NCBI GenBank assembly: GCA_965215825.1
Contig: CBDCEM010000003.1
Coordinates: forward strand, 1,984,001 to 2,048,000
Length of the DNA stretch: 64,000 bases
Origin: JAWPMT01 sp965215825
Lineage (GTDB): Bacteria > Bacteroidota > Bacteroidia > Cytophagales > Cyclobacteriaceae
Reading direction: 5' to 3'
Positions 16,601 to 25,199 of the stretch are shown one piece after another. Positions within the stretch are counted from its first letter, which is position 1; each line of letters opens with the position of its first letter. The notes below the pieces were generated by a model. It saw only the letters and a program-made list of their open reading frames with translations. It was not told the DNA's origin and did no database searches. The translations under genes were made by a program, and so were the position numbers.

Positions 16601-18763
16601 GTGTTGACAGATACCTTTCAACTAGATGAGAAGTCTACTACACAGTACGAAACGTCGACAGTCTTTACTCGTAACTCTGAAAGGATCATCAAGCAGAAGC
16701 AAGCTCCTCTCCGAGTGATCATGGGCAACCCACCGTATTCCGTAGGGCAAAAGTCTGCTAATGATAATGCTCAAAACCTGAAGTATGAGAAGCTCGATAG
16801 TCGGATTGCTAATACCTATGCCAAAGCCACTCAGGCAACCAATAAGAATTCACTTTATAATTCCTACATTAAGGCATTTCGTTGGAGTAGTGATCGTCTT
16901 GATCCAGATAATGGAGGCATTGTTGCGTTCGTTACTGATGGTGGATGGATTGATAACAATTCACATGATGGTTTTCGTAAATACATAGAAGAAGAATTTA
17001 CCAGTATTTGGGTTTTTAATCTCCGTGGAAACGCAAGATTACAGGGAGAATTGCGAAAAAAAGAGTCCGGAAATGCATTTGGCTCTGGAACAAGAACTCC
17101 AGTAGCTATAACCGTCCTTGTTAAAAACCCAACCAAAATATCTAAAAAGGCCTCAATTCATTACCACGATATTGGAGACTACCTGAGCCAAAAAGAAAAG
17201 CTGGGCATTATTCGCCAGTTCCGAACTGTGGCTAACTCCGGCATGAAATGGAAAAATCTAAAACCCAATGCGGATGGGGATTGGATTAGCCAAAGAAATG
17301 AATTATTTGATACGTTTATTCCTGTTGGGGATAAAAATGATAAGAGCAACAAATCGACATTCTTCATCCCTTATTATAGTAATGGCCTAAAAACACAAAG
17401 AGATTCTTGGTGCTATAATAGCTCAAGGTCTAGACTACAAAAATGCATTGAAACGCATCTAAACTATTATAACCAAGAAAGAAAAAAATTCCATAACACT
17501 CAAACAGAGAAGAGTATTGCGGATTTTGTTGATAGAGATCCAAAAAATGGAAGTTGGACTAGAGCTTTACTTGCGGATGCAGGAAAGAATAAAACGTACT
17601 CGATTAATGATGGAATAATTGTTCCCTCATTTTATAGACCATTTTTCAAGCAAAATTTATATTTCTCACGGGCTCTTAACGAAATGGTTTATCAAATCCC
17701 AAAACTCTTCCCTAACCCATCGCTTGACAATTTGGTAATTTGCGTTTCTGGCCTAGGCGGAAGCAAGGAAAACACAACCATTCTAACAGATCAAATTCCT
17801 GATCTCAATTGCTTGGATTCAGGCACGCAATGCTTCCCCCTCCAATACTATGAAAAACGAGAACAAAAAAATCCCGGACTCTTTGATGAAGCCGGAGAGG
17901 AAGAATACATCCGTAGGGATGGCATCAGTGACTTTATTCTGGAACGGGCGAGGAAGCAATATGGAAAGACCGTAGCTAAAGAAGATATTTTCTACTATGT
18001 CTATGGCATCCTGCACAGTCCGGATTATCGCCAGGTATTTGCCAACGACCTGAAAAAGATGTTGCCAAGACTGCCTCTACTGGATGATGTCCGGGATTTC
18101 TGGGCCTTTAGCAAAGCAGGTAGACAATTGGCGGATTTCCATATACATTATGAGGAAGTGCCTACTACCGGAACGGGTGCCACGGTCCTCATGGGGACGA
18201 TGAGTCAGGAAGACGTGAATCGGGAGATGGCTGGCCAAGGGCAGGAAGGGGTTAACTACCGGGTTGAGAAAATGCGTTTCCCCAAGAAAGGTGAACGAGA
18301 AACGATTTTGTATAACAGTAACATCACCATTACCAATATCCCGGAGCGGGCTTACGACTATGTGGTCAATGGAAAAAGTGCCATCGAATGGATCATGGAA
18401 CGCTATCAGGTGACCACCCACAAGGAAAGTGGGATCACCAATGATCCGAATGATTGGGCCAAGGAGGTGAGTAAGCCACGTTACATCCTGGATCTTTTAC
18501 TTAGCATCATCCATTTGAGCCTACAGACATTGGATATCGTAGAAGCTCTACCCCAATTGAATTTCGAAACATCAGAAGACCCACCGGATATCCATGATTA
18601 TGATATTGTAACCGCTAAAATGGATATTGGTGCAGTTCCTGCCAAAACAATTGGCACTGTAGTACATACTCATGATCAAGGCGTGGCTTACGAAGTGGAA
18701 TTCATCGTTGAGGAGAAAAGCATTGTTGAAACAGTTCAGGTATCTCAAATCAGGAAGCAGTAG
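13637..18763 (+). CDS. type ISP restriction-modification enzyme
   Basis: A 1708-residue single-chain restriction enzyme of the LlaBIII/LlaGI type. Residues 1-165 form an Mrr-like PD-(D/E)XK nuclease (D65 in GIDLVA, Q79 and K81 in QCKCY). Next is a superfamily-2 translocase with Walker A ACGTGKT (about 202-208), DEAH at 339-342 and QSVGRVMR (motif VI). From about 880 there is a gamma-class adenine methyltransferase with DPFTGTGTF (D912) and NPPY (N1031), then a long target-recognition region and a C-terminal helical part. One chain methylates host DNA, and cuts and translocates on foreign DNA. All catalytic motifs are intact, so it is probably active. Confidence 0.92.
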   Translation: MSFQKILDKHRKLAFSEHDKGDRFERLMQAYLKTDPKYAHRLKNVWLWNEFPGKLDLGGSDTGIDLVALTNDGDYWAIQCKCYQATSAIDKPAVDSFLSTSSREFKNEESKTTQFKLRIWISTTNKWGGNAEEAIRNQNPPVIRINLFDLTEAPVDWEKLDEGVHGEAARTEKKTLRPHQQEALEKTHEHFKTADRGKLIMACGTGKTFNSLRIAEHETDGRGLVLFLVPSIALLGQSLREWSADANEPINAICICSDPDISKKRTKNEDTDSFSVVDLALPASTDPQNILEQFKDIKKNGKGGMTVVFSTYQSIEVISKAQKVWLKNDFPAFDLIICDEAHRTTGVKISGRDESAFTKVHDADFIQAKKRLYMTATPRMYEEGAKSKAAKADALLWSMDQEDQFGKEIYRIGFGKAVEDGLLTDYKVLILTLNDQDVPEAYRKVLTDEKLEINTDDASKIIGTINALSKQFLGDDGLTKREDQEPMKRAVAFSPNIKGSKQIMSTYNVATDTYLSSLPADKKEEMVSVSSKHMDGTMAAPARDQMLSWLKEDTDDNECRVITNVKVLSEGVDVPSLDAVLFLSARNSQVDVVQSVGRVMRRSEGKKYGYIIIPVVVPSDVEPEVALDDNERYKVVWTVLNALRAHDDRFNATVNKIALNRKKPANVNVVGTRFSFDEDGKPIDKVTDAAAEKTNHELNRQLAIQFEQLQSVVYARMVKKVGDRRYWEDWAAEVAQIAERQIERIHFLIANRKEQKAAFEGFLAGLQKNINPSISVDQAVEMLAQHMITRPIFEALFEGYSFTDTNTVSVSMQTMLDALQEETLVEESERLQTFYDSVRRNISDLDNAEAKQKIIIRIYDNFFKTAFPKMVEQLGIVYTPTEVVDFIIHSVEDVLQKEFGRSISDESVHVLDPFTGTGTFITRLIQSGLITTKDLARKYRSELHANEIVLLAYYIAAVNIENAFHDELTKALYDQGEGEIKYEPFEGIVLTDTFQLDEKSTTQYETSTVFTRNSERIIKQKQAPLRVIMGNPPYSVGQKSANDNAQNLKYEKLDSRIANTYAKATQATNKNSLYNSYIKAFRWSSDRLDPDNGGIVAFVTDGGWIDNNSHDGFRKYIEEEFTSIWVFNLRGNARLQGELRKKESGNAFGSGTRTPVAITVLVKNPTKISKKASIHYHDIGDYLSQKEKLGIIRQFRTVANSGMKWKNLKPNADGDWISQRNELFDTFIPVGDKNDKSNKSTFFIPYYSNGLKTQRDSWCYNSSRSRLQKCIETHLNYYNQERKKFHNTQTEKSIADFVDRDPKNGSWTRALLADAGKNKTYSINDGIIVPSFYRPFFKQNLYFSRALNEMVYQIPKLFPNPSLDNLVICVSGLGGSKENTTILTDQIPDLNCLDSGTQCFPLQYYEKREQKNPGLFDEAGEEEYIRRDGISDFILERARKQYGKTVAKEDIFYYVYGILHSPDYRQVFANDLKKMLPRLPLLDDVRDFWAFSKAGRQLADFHIHYEEVPTTGTGATVLMGTMSQEDVNREMAGQGQEGVNYRVEKMRFPKKGERETILYNSNITITNIPERAYDYVVNGKSAIEWIMERYQVTTHKESGITNDPNDWAKEVSKPRYILDLLLSIIHLSLQTLDIVEALPQLNFETSEDPPDIHDYDIVTAKMDIGAVPAKTIGTVVHTHDQGVAYEVEFIVEEKSIVETVQVSQIRKQ

Positions 18764-18765
18764 TG

Positions 18766-19101
18766 ATGAAGATACCTAACCGAGAAAATGCTACAGTGGC
18801 TATTCGCAAAATAACGGAATACCTGCTGAGCGATACACATCCAATAGGGAGGAGTAAGGCGGCCTTTTTCAAGAAGTTTGGTTTTGAATCTTCTAATCCA
18901 GATGCTTTTGATGCAGCAATGATCATCCATGCGGACGAACGTGAGATAGAGAAAGAAACCAATTCTGAATACGGCACGAAGTATGAATTGCGTTGCGAAC
19001 TCAACACGCCAGACAACAGAAACCCCTGTATTGTGAGTATTTGGATGATTTCAGACGGATCGGAGAATCCTAATCTTGTTACGGCTTATCCTTCCAATTA
19101 A
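18766..19101 (+). CDS. DUF6883 family protein
   Basis: A 111-residue protein whose pattern fits DUF6883: IPNRENATVAIRKITEYLLS, then HPIGRSKAAFFKKFGF, a middle IHADEREIEKE and ELRCEL...NRNPCIVSIWMISDG, and the closing LVTAYPS. Starts at ATG 18766, with a GTG just before it that overlaps the stop of the restriction enzyme, so the two genes are coupled. DUF6883 domains occur as small toxin-like or immunity-like modules; here it may serve the restriction system, which is inference. Confidence 0.75.
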   Translation: MKIPNRENATVAIRKITEYLLSDTHPIGRSKAAFFKKFGFESSNPDAFDAAMIIHADEREIEKETNSEYGTKYELRCELNTPDNRNPCIVSIWMISDGSENPNLVTAYPSN

Positions 19102-19112
19102 CCTGCTTAAAT

Positions 19113-19454
19113 ATGATATACAAAAAACCTGAAACGGTTAAATCTCCGAAAAACAAAATTTCCCAAGTTGATGTCATATACGATGGTGGTGGCTTGAAGG
19201 CTGGTGATACTGGTTTTTCCATTGCTATTGTTACCTGGGGAGGTCAACGTAAACTGGCCATGAGATGGAATGTCTCTGAAAATGAATGGTATAGCCCTTC
19301 TAAAACCAGTGGCATGAAAGAATGTGTAGGTAATCCTCAGTCAAGAGGCTATGCAACCTGGTTTGTGATTCCCACTCAGATATTTGACCCTGCCTCCCCG
19401 ATCACCAGTGAAGTCATAACGAAGTTGGGTAACCTGGATATGTTCAATAAATAG
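19113..19454 (+). CDS. hypothetical protein
   Basis: A 113-residue protein with no family I recognise. Middle part rich in Gly and aromatic residues (VDVIYDGGGLKAGDTGFSIA, VTWGGQRKLAMRWN), suggesting a small beta-rich cytosolic fold. No signal peptide. It is 11 bases after DUF6883 and 8 bases before the glycosylase-like gene, so the three small genes and the restriction enzyme likely form one operon. Confidence 0.65.
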   Translation: MIYKKPETVKSPKNKISQVDVIYDGGGLKAGDTGFSIAIVTWGGQRKLAMRWNVSENEWYSPSKTSGMKECVGNPQSRGYATWFVIPTQIFDPASPITSEVITKLGNLDMFNK

Positions 19455-19462
19455 GATTCACC

Positions 19463-19963
19463 ATGCTACCAGATGTTTTAACTTTTGATTTAGACGTAAT
19501 TTTCTGTGGAACCGCGAAAGGTGAGGCATCTGCAAGATTAGGATATTACTATGCTGGACCTGGGAACAAGTTTTATGGAATTCTGCACGATGCAGGGTTT
19601 ACGCCTCATAAACTCAGGCCTGACCAGTGTTATCAAATTAACCAATTTAAGATCGGCCTAACAGACCTGGTACATACTGAATCAGGTAACGATAGCGAGA
19701 TAAGCAAAGAAGCTTATGATGTTGATGGGTTTTTAGCCAAAATGAAGGAATACAAGCCAAAACTGATCGCCTTCAACAGCAAGAAAGGAGCCTCTTTTGT
19801 TTTGGGTTTTAAAGGTGTTACAAGCCTTGTCGAATATGGATTACAAGAGAGAACAATTGGCCAATCAAAACTATTTGTACTTCCTTCAACTTCAGGAAGT
19901 GCAAGAAAGTACTGGAATGAAAAATATTGGTTTGAACTTAAGAAATTAATCACTGCAAGCTAA
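19463..19963 (+). CDS. mismatch-specific uracil-DNA glycosylase-like protein
   Basis: A 166-residue protein of the MUG/TDG branch of uracil-DNA glycosylases. Motif 1 is CGTAKGEASARLGYYYAGPG (from residue 15) followed by NKFYGIL; the classical MUG form is GINPG...PGNRFW, so the catalytic Asn position carries Thr/Ala here. GLTDLV in the middle and LPSTSGSARKYW near residue 147 form the DNA-reading loop. It may remove damaged or modified bases. As the last gene behind a restriction-modification enzyme it might attack modified phage DNA, which is inference. I cannot tell whether it is active. Confidence 0.8.
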   Translation: MLPDVLTFDLDVIFCGTAKGEASARLGYYYAGPGNKFYGILHDAGFTPHKLRPDQCYQINQFKIGLTDLVHTESGNDSEISKEAYDVDGFLAKMKEYKPKLIAFNSKKGASFVLGFKGVTSLVEYGLQERTIGQSKLFVLPSTSGSARKYWNEKYWFELKKLITAS

Positions 19964-20129
19964 GTTTTGAGGTGAGTCTAAACAGAATTAATACTGGTCA
20001 AAATTATTCAAAAGAGTAATTCGCTCACTTAACTACGTTATTCATTAACTTCATGATTGGAAAGAATCATGTAATGGATAGCGACCAAATGGAATACCCA
20101 CTACTAACCGACCTCATTTACTTGCCTTT

Positions 20130-21407
20130 ATGAGTTTGCTGGAACAACTTGAGGCTTCCAACTGGAATGAAGACGGATCAAAATTCCATGTGTTTTATAC
20201 TGAGGAAGAGTTTCGCCTTTATCTCGACAGATCGGAAGATGGTCCCTGGTGGAGGGAGGAATATGGCCGTTACGATTTCGAACAATGTGTGTTCAAATTT
20301 GAGTTCAAATCATGGACCAGTTCCATTAAGGAGGAAGTTTGCTTTGAATCTGCAACTTTTGAGTTAGAGGCCAATTTTTGTGGGACTAACTTCAAAAAGA
20401 AGGCTAATTTCAATGGTTGTTCCTTTGCTGGTTTTGTGGACTTTTCTAACTGTGAGTTCGAAGAATTTGACAGTAGTAGTTATTACGGAGGGGTCAGTTT
20501 TAAGCATGCGACCTTTAAACATCACGTCACTTTTTGGAGACGCTCTTTTTCAAAGACAGCCAATTTTTTTTCCTCGGCATTTTTGGAAGGAGCCGATTTT
20601 CGAGAATGCCAATTTCACGGGCTTCTGGAGTTCAATCATATCAACGTCAGGGGAGGTGCCCTGGATTTCCAAGAGGCTACATTCGAAAACAAAGTTAATG
20701 CCTGGGATATTGAGTGTACTGAGGATATCAGTTTTCGGCGGAGCAACTTCCGAGACAAGGTAAACATGACTGATTTGATCGTGCGAAATGGCCTGGCAGA
20801 CTTCACGGGTGCAAATTTTGAGGGTAATGCTTATTTCTATGACAGTGAAATCCATACGTTGAATCTTGAAAGAACTGTGATTGAAAAATCGCTTTTCTTT
20901 CTTGGAGCAAGCATTGATGATGCCAATAGAGAATCATACAGGGTTCTGAAAAACGAATTTATAAAACAGAATAATCATTTAGAAAGTCGTATATATCGCT
21001 ATAGGGAAATGGACCAGTTTGATAGAGACCATTTTTCTGAAAGAGAGTCCTCACGTGGCAGGCCCTATGAAGATCGATTCATCATCCTGGCGAATAGAGT
21101 AAGCAACAAACACAATACGAGTCCTTCAAGAGGAGTAGGGTTTACACTTTCTATGGTGCTGTTTTTCTATGTACTATTCATGATTATGCTTCAGATTGAG
21201 CGAGGAGAATGGTTCGTTTTATCAGTCGACTATGTTTTCGATAATATCAGGGGAATTTTCGAATTCATGAACCTTACTCAGTGGGCATTCAAGCCATACG
21301 GCAAAGCCATGACTGCTTCTTATGCTTTACTATTCATTGGCCGACTTTTTATTGGCTTTGGCTTTTATCAGACGATTCAGGCTTTCAGGAAGTTTAAAAA
21401 TACCTGA
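20130..21407 (+). CDS. pentapeptide-repeat-like membrane protein
   Basis: A 425-residue protein. Residues about 60-265 contain repeated A(N/D)F and ATF steps (ATFELEANFCGTNFKKKANF, GVSFKHATFKHHVTF), which build a right-handed quadrilateral beta-helix like that of pentapeptide-repeat proteins. A basic linker follows, then hydrophobic segments at about 330-352 (GFTLSMVLFFYVLFMIML) and 395-415 (YALLFIGRLFIGFGFY), a two-helix anchor that may form a channel-like pair. It stands alone on the plus strand. Similar fusions occur in bacterial defence islands, but the role here is unknown. Confidence 0.75.
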   Translation: MSLLEQLEASNWNEDGSKFHVFYTEEEFRLYLDRSEDGPWWREEYGRYDFEQCVFKFEFKSWTSSIKEEVCFESATFELEANFCGTNFKKKANFNGCSFAGFVDFSNCEFEEFDSSSYYGGVSFKHATFKHHVTFWRRSFSKTANFFSSAFLEGADFRECQFHGLLEFNHINVRGGALDFQEATFENKVNAWDIECTEDISFRRSNFRDKVNMTDLIVRNGLADFTGANFEGNAYFYDSEIHTLNLERTVIEKSLFFLGASIDDANRESYRVLKNEFIKQNNHLESRIYRYREMDQFDRDHFSERESSRGRPYEDRFIILANRVSNKHNTSPSRGVGFTLSMVLFFYVLFMIMLQIERGEWFVLSVDYVFDNIRGIFEFMNLTQWAFKPYGKAMTASYALLFIGRLFIGFGFYQTIQAFRKFKNT

Positions 21408-21435
21408 GACTTAAGTGTAAACAATAATGAATGCG

Positions 21436-21960
21436 CTACATACCCTTCAAGATTGCCATGAGATCTGTGAGGGTTTTTTTGTTGAATAAACACTCATTTT
21501 CATATCGAATATAACCGCTTCCAGCAAGCGATTTTATTCCCACTCCGGATTGGTCTACCGTGATGGCTAGGCCTTTTGGGTCTAAGGATTTGTAGGATTT
21601 AGTTTCTAGTGGCGACCTGATTTCATTCTTAAATAATTCGACAAGCAAATCAATCTCCTCAGGTGCAAACATGATTACTGGCATGTCTTGGGAATGTTTT
21701 GCACCTTCTGTACCAATAAGATAAACCATTAATTCTTCTTTTCTCCGTTCGTCGTAGAGCTTTATTTTCTTACAGGGTATATAGGTGTCATTGCCCCTGT
21801 AGTTCCCCCCATAACACCTAAGTCCTAGTGTATCTACTCGAATTACCTTTTCAGTAATGACTGTTCCTGAACGATTCTTAAACTCAGTATATGCTGGTAT
21901 TTGTCCAATACTCAGTTGTGAACATGTTATTGTGAAAAAGCAGACAATGATTAGTTTCAT
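21436..21960 (-). CDS. hypothetical secreted protein
   Basis: A 174-residue protein with a signal peptide (MKLIIVCFFTITCSQLSIGQ, cut likely after GQ). The first mature part (YTEFKNRSGTVITEKVIRVD, then CYGGNYRGNDTYIPCKKIKL) looks beta-rich and has two cysteines that could pair. No family recognised. Convergent with the pentapeptide protein, 28 bases apart. Confidence 0.65.
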   Translation of the reverse strand: MKLIIVCFFTITCSQLSIGQIPAYTEFKNRSGTVITEKVIRVDTLGLRCYGGNYRGNDTYIPCKKIKLYDERRKEELMVYLIGTEGAKHSQDMPVIMFAPEEIDLLVELFKNEIRSPLETKSYKSLDPKGLAITVDQSGVGIKSLAGSGYIRYENECLFNKKTLTDLMAILKGM

Positions 21961-22384
21961 ACCATTTCATTTCTAGAGCGGAGGGTATTTGCAAAATACT
22001 AAAGTACGGAGTTATATATACTGTATTCTGGTTTTTTGTAACTTAACGTTTTTGTTTAATTGATTAATAGATTGAGATACTTTGCCTAACTGAGCCCAAA
22101 GAGGGCTAAACAATTCCGATTTTTTGATGGCCATAGGTCTATTGTAGCGTTTGATTTTCCGCCCAAAGGCAAGGCAAGCAAGAAAATTTAAAGGAAAGTG
22201 ACGTGTACCTATGTTGTAAAAGAAAAGCCTATATTTAGAAGTTGCTATACGGTTGTTACCATTTTAATAACGTTGAAGTGGCCAGCTTTAGCGCTGAGTC
22301 AGAACTTTCAGGCACTCTGAAAAGGATGCTAAATGTGTGATGTAAGACTCAGAAACAAAATTTGAACTATGTTCTATCGATGGT
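21961..22384. other. AT-rich gene-free stretch
   Basis: Separates two divergent genes and must hold their promoters. No gene or clear repeat is seen. AGTTGCTATACGGTTGTTACC at about 22238-22258 vaguely recalls integron cassette ends, but no partner site was found. Confidence 0.4.
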
Positions 22385-23506
22385 ATGGAAGAAAAAATTG
22401 ATTTAGAGTCCTTCTCACAGATACTGGATCATAAGTTTCTGGATGCACCTAAGCGTCCAAAAACATTTCTGGAAATCGCTAAGATGCCTCATTATGAAAA
22501 TGTTGACAGTAATCTGCTGGCTTTTTTCTTTGACCATAAAGAAGAACACGGGTTTAAGGATTTGTTTCTGAAAAGCCTGCTCGAACTGGTCAACAGAAAG
22601 ACAAAGGAGACCAGTACTATTAAAGAAATGGTTTTTAGAGATTGGGAAGTGCATCGTGAAGTGACTACTAAGGATCGAAAAAGAATAGACATAGTCATCG
22701 AGTCAATATCCGCTAATGAAGTAATAATCATAGAAAATAAGATTTATCATTTTCTTGCCAATGACTTGGAAGCATATTTGGAGCATTACTCTGGGTATCT
22801 CAAAGTGGGAATCGTATTAAGTCTCAATGACATGAATGTAGATCGTTCTGGTTTTATAAATATTACTCATAAAGAACTGGTAGAAGAGATACAGCAGTAT
22901 TTAGGTAAGTACTTACTTGATTCCAATGAGAAGTACCTCACTTTCTTAAAAGACTATATTTCTAATACTTTGAAATTTTACCAAGAACCTATGGAAGTGA
23001 AGAATTTTGAGTTTTATTTCAAGCACTCGGAAAAAGTAAATCGGCTGGCCGAAGTACGACAAGATGCAATTAAATACTTGTTTACAAAGGTCGAAGATGT
23101 TGGACCTTTGATAGACCTGGAGGTTCATGGAAAAAAAGCAAAGGATAGTCGCTACTTTCCTCTCAACGAATCGCATGACCTGTATTTTGCTGTCTTCTTA
23201 ACCAAGCTTTTATCTGAGGGGGTTTTGGAATACGAATTAATCCTGGAAGGGTACAACTTGAATTCTGACTTTAAAGGGAAGGCTTTTGATGCGATGAAGC
23301 CACATATCAATAATGAAAAAGGATTGTTATCGGATGATAAGTCTCCTACTTATCCACATTTTTTGAGAAAAACTTACCATTTAGATTCTGGGAGTCTGGA
23401 AAAATTGGATAAGGAAATATCAAAAAACCTAAAAGAAGAATTCTGGAAAGCCAAGGAAGATCTACTCCGCATCACACGCAATTCTAAAGAACCCGTAAGC
23501 AATTAA
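22385..23506 (+). CDS. PD-(D/E)XK nuclease family protein (PDDEXK_4)
   Basis: A 373-residue protein of the PDDEXK_4 type. The core is visible at about residues 85-130: WEVHREVTTKDRKRIDIVIE gives the Arg-Ile-Asp motif and VIIIENKIYHF gives the Glu-x-Lys motif, followed by DLEAYLEHY. The start PHYENVDSNLLAFFFD is also typical, matching the E/N-x-x-T/N opening of the family. C-terminal half has no recognised domain. It stands five bases before the T5orf172 gene. These nucleases are frequent in defence islands; target unknown. Confidence 0.85.
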   Translation: MEEKIDLESFSQILDHKFLDAPKRPKTFLEIAKMPHYENVDSNLLAFFFDHKEEHGFKDLFLKSLLELVNRKTKETSTIKEMVFRDWEVHREVTTKDRKRIDIVIESISANEVIIIENKIYHFLANDLEAYLEHYSGYLKVGIVLSLNDMNVDRSGFINITHKELVEEIQQYLGKYLLDSNEKYLTFLKDYISNTLKFYQEPMEVKNFEFYFKHSEKVNRLAEVRQDAIKYLFTKVEDVGPLIDLEVHGKKAKDSRYFPLNESHDLYFAVFLTKLLSEGVLEYELILEGYNLNSDFKGKAFDAMKPHINNEKGLLSDDKSPTYPHFLRKTYHLDSGSLEKLDKEISKNLKEEFWKAKEDLLRITRNSKEPVSN

Positions 23507-23511
23507 CCTTG

Positions 23512-24132
23512 ATGCAACCAGGAATCGTCTACATACTCATTAACAAAGCCATGCCGGGGCTGGTAAAGATCGGCAAGACCACAAGGGAGAAGGTGGAGCT
23601 GCGGATGAATGAGCTGTATTCTACTGGCGTGCCTTTGCCCTTTCAATGTGCTTTTGCCGGGAAAGTGGAAGACGTAAGCAAGGTGGAAAAAGCCTTTCAT
23701 ATAGCCTTTGGTCCGAATCGAGTTAATAAGAACCGGGAGTTTTTCCAGATAGAACCGGAGCAGGCCATCGCCCTGTTGGAGTTGATGAGCTCAGAGGACA
23801 TGACTCCACAGATCACGGAAGAACTGGATAAGGTGGATATAGATTCTAAAGTCGCCGAGCGTAATTACAAACTTAATAGAAGACCTAACCTGGATTTTGT
23901 TCAAATGGGACTGCCGATAGGGTCTGTTCTGGTGAGTTTGGATAATGAAGAGACATGTGAGGTGATTAGTAGTCGGAAGGTCAAATTTAAAGAAGAAGAG
24001 ATGAGCCTTTCTAAAGCTACAAGGATTATCAAAGAACTGAACTACAATGTGAACCCCTGTCCACACTGGAATTATGGGGATAGGTGGCTGAGAGATATTT
24101 ATGATGAAACCTATTCGATGGAGGAAGAGTGA
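23512..24132 (+). CDS. GIY-YIG nuclease of the T5orf172 type
   Basis: A 206-residue protein. Residues 1-85 form the T5orf172 variant of the GIY-YIG fold: GIVYILINKAMPGLVKIGKT, then RMNELYSTGVPLPF, VEKAFHIAFG with the catalytic Glu, and REFFQI. The second half carries a small domain with LPIGSVLVSLDNEETCEVIS and ends with a WNYGDRWLRDIYDETY pattern that resembles the DNA-reading tail often found in these proteins. Starts at ATG 23512, five bases after the PDDEXK gene, so the two nucleases are probably made together. Confidence 0.85.
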   Translation: MQPGIVYILINKAMPGLVKIGKTTREKVELRMNELYSTGVPLPFQCAFAGKVEDVSKVEKAFHIAFGPNRVNKNREFFQIEPEQAIALLELMSSEDMTPQITEELDKVDIDSKVAERNYKLNRRPNLDFVQMGLPIGSVLVSLDNEETCEVISSRKVKFKEEEMSLSKATRIIKELNYNVNPCPHWNYGDRWLRDIYDETYSMEEE

Positions 24133-24144
24133 GTGAAGAATTTC

Positions 24145-24279
24145 ATGATTATGAAAATCTTTTATGATACTGCACACAAGCAACGCAAAAGTGACATGGA
24201 CTTTTATAGATTCCTAACACAATACGAGTCTTTCAAGCTAGCGATGTTTGATACGATGAAGAGGTTGTTGCCGGGGTAA
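24145..24279 (+). CDS. possible 44-residue protein
   Basis: A short frame following the T5orf172 gene: MIMKIFYDTAHKQRKSDMDF, YRFLTQYESFKLAM and a basic end (MKRLLPG). No homologue recognised. It could be a small partner or the tail of a lost gene. Evidence is only the open frame and its place 12 bases after the upstream stop. Confidence 0.25.
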   Translation: MIMKIFYDTAHKQRKSDMDFYRFLTQYESFKLAMFDTMKRLLPG

Positions 24280-24332
24280 TTGAGAAAAAACGAACTCTAT
24301 TTTAATATAGGAGGCGTGAAAATATAATTGGC

Positions 24333-25199
24333 ATGAGTACCAGACCACAAACGATACAGATCTTTTTACCAGATGGGTCTCCTTCTAGTATTCGCGAAGC
24401 AGAGATTACCAATCGATTGGTCAAGGTGATCCTTTTCCCAAGGACAGCCTTGGACAAAGTGAGGAAGCGGGAAATGGTACACCATGCGGGTGTTTATTTT
24501 CTATTTGGACGTAATGAAGAGCTTGAGAAGGATCTGGTATATATCGGTGAAACAGAAGACTGCTGGAACAGAATATCTAGTCATGACAGGAAGCGAGATT
24601 TTTGGACACACGCAGCAATGGCTGTGACTAAAACGGATGAATTCACCAAGACTGATGTGAAATTCCTGGAGCACTATTGCTTGAAGATCGCGAAAGAAAC
24701 GAGACGGTACGTAACAGAAAATGATCAGGATTCCCGGGAACCGACCATTTCGGAATCAAGAAAATATGATCTTTTAGATAGCTTCGAAACCATCAAAATT
24801 CTTCTGGCTACTTTATCATATCGATTGTTTGAGGACCTGAAGGAATCTGCATCTGAGGAACTTGAGGTATACTACTGTACAAGTAAAGCAGCATCGGCGA
24901 TGATGCAACGAACCAATGATGGTTATTTAGTTCTGGAAGGCTCAAAGGCCGCTTTGCAGGAAAGTAAGGGTGTTGGTAAATGGCCCATAAGAATTAGGTC
25001 CAGATTGAAAGAAGATAAGACGATTGTGGAGAAAGGTGGATTCCTGGAGTTCTCTGAGGCGTATGCATTTAGCTCTCCAAGTGGAGCCGCAGCAGTGGTC
25101 TTAGGTAGAAATGCCAATGGCTGGATATCCTGGAAGGATAAAGACGGTAAGACCCTGGACGAATTGGAAAGGAAACGCTCTGACATTCATCAACCATGA
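24333..25199 (+). CDS. GIY-YIG nuclease with DUF4357 domain
   Basis: A 288-residue protein. The N-terminal strand TIQIFLPDGSPSSIREAEIT leads into a GIY-YIG domain: GVYFLFG at 53-59, LVYIGETEDCWNRI at 68-81 with the conserved Arg80, and FLEHY with catalytic Glu113. The C-terminus is a DUF4357 domain (about 230-285) with FSSPSGAAAVVLGRNANGW, then ISWKDKDGKTLDEL. DUF4357 usually sits at the end of restriction-type and GIY-YIG proteins and probably binds DNA. The stop codon overlaps the start of the PLD gene (ATGA), a clear sign of coupled translation. Confidence 0.88.
   Translation: MSTRPQTIQIFLPDGSPSSIREAEITNRLVKVILFPRTALDKVRKREMVHHAGVYFLFGRNEELEKDLVYIGETEDCWNRISSHDRKRDFWTHAAMAVTKTDEFTKTDVKFLEHYCLKIAKETRRYVTENDQDSREPTISESRKYDLLDSFETIKILLATLSYRLFEDLKESASEELEVYYCTSKAASAMMQRTNDGYLVLEGSKAALQESKGVGKWPIRIRSRLKEDKTIVEKGGFLEFSEAYAFSSPSGAAAVVLGRNANGWISWKDKDGKTLDELERKRSDIHQP

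Noticed and set aside
22238..22258. Integron cassette attachment-like sequence
   Set aside because: The resemblance is weak, no second site flanks the gene, and no integrase gene is present.
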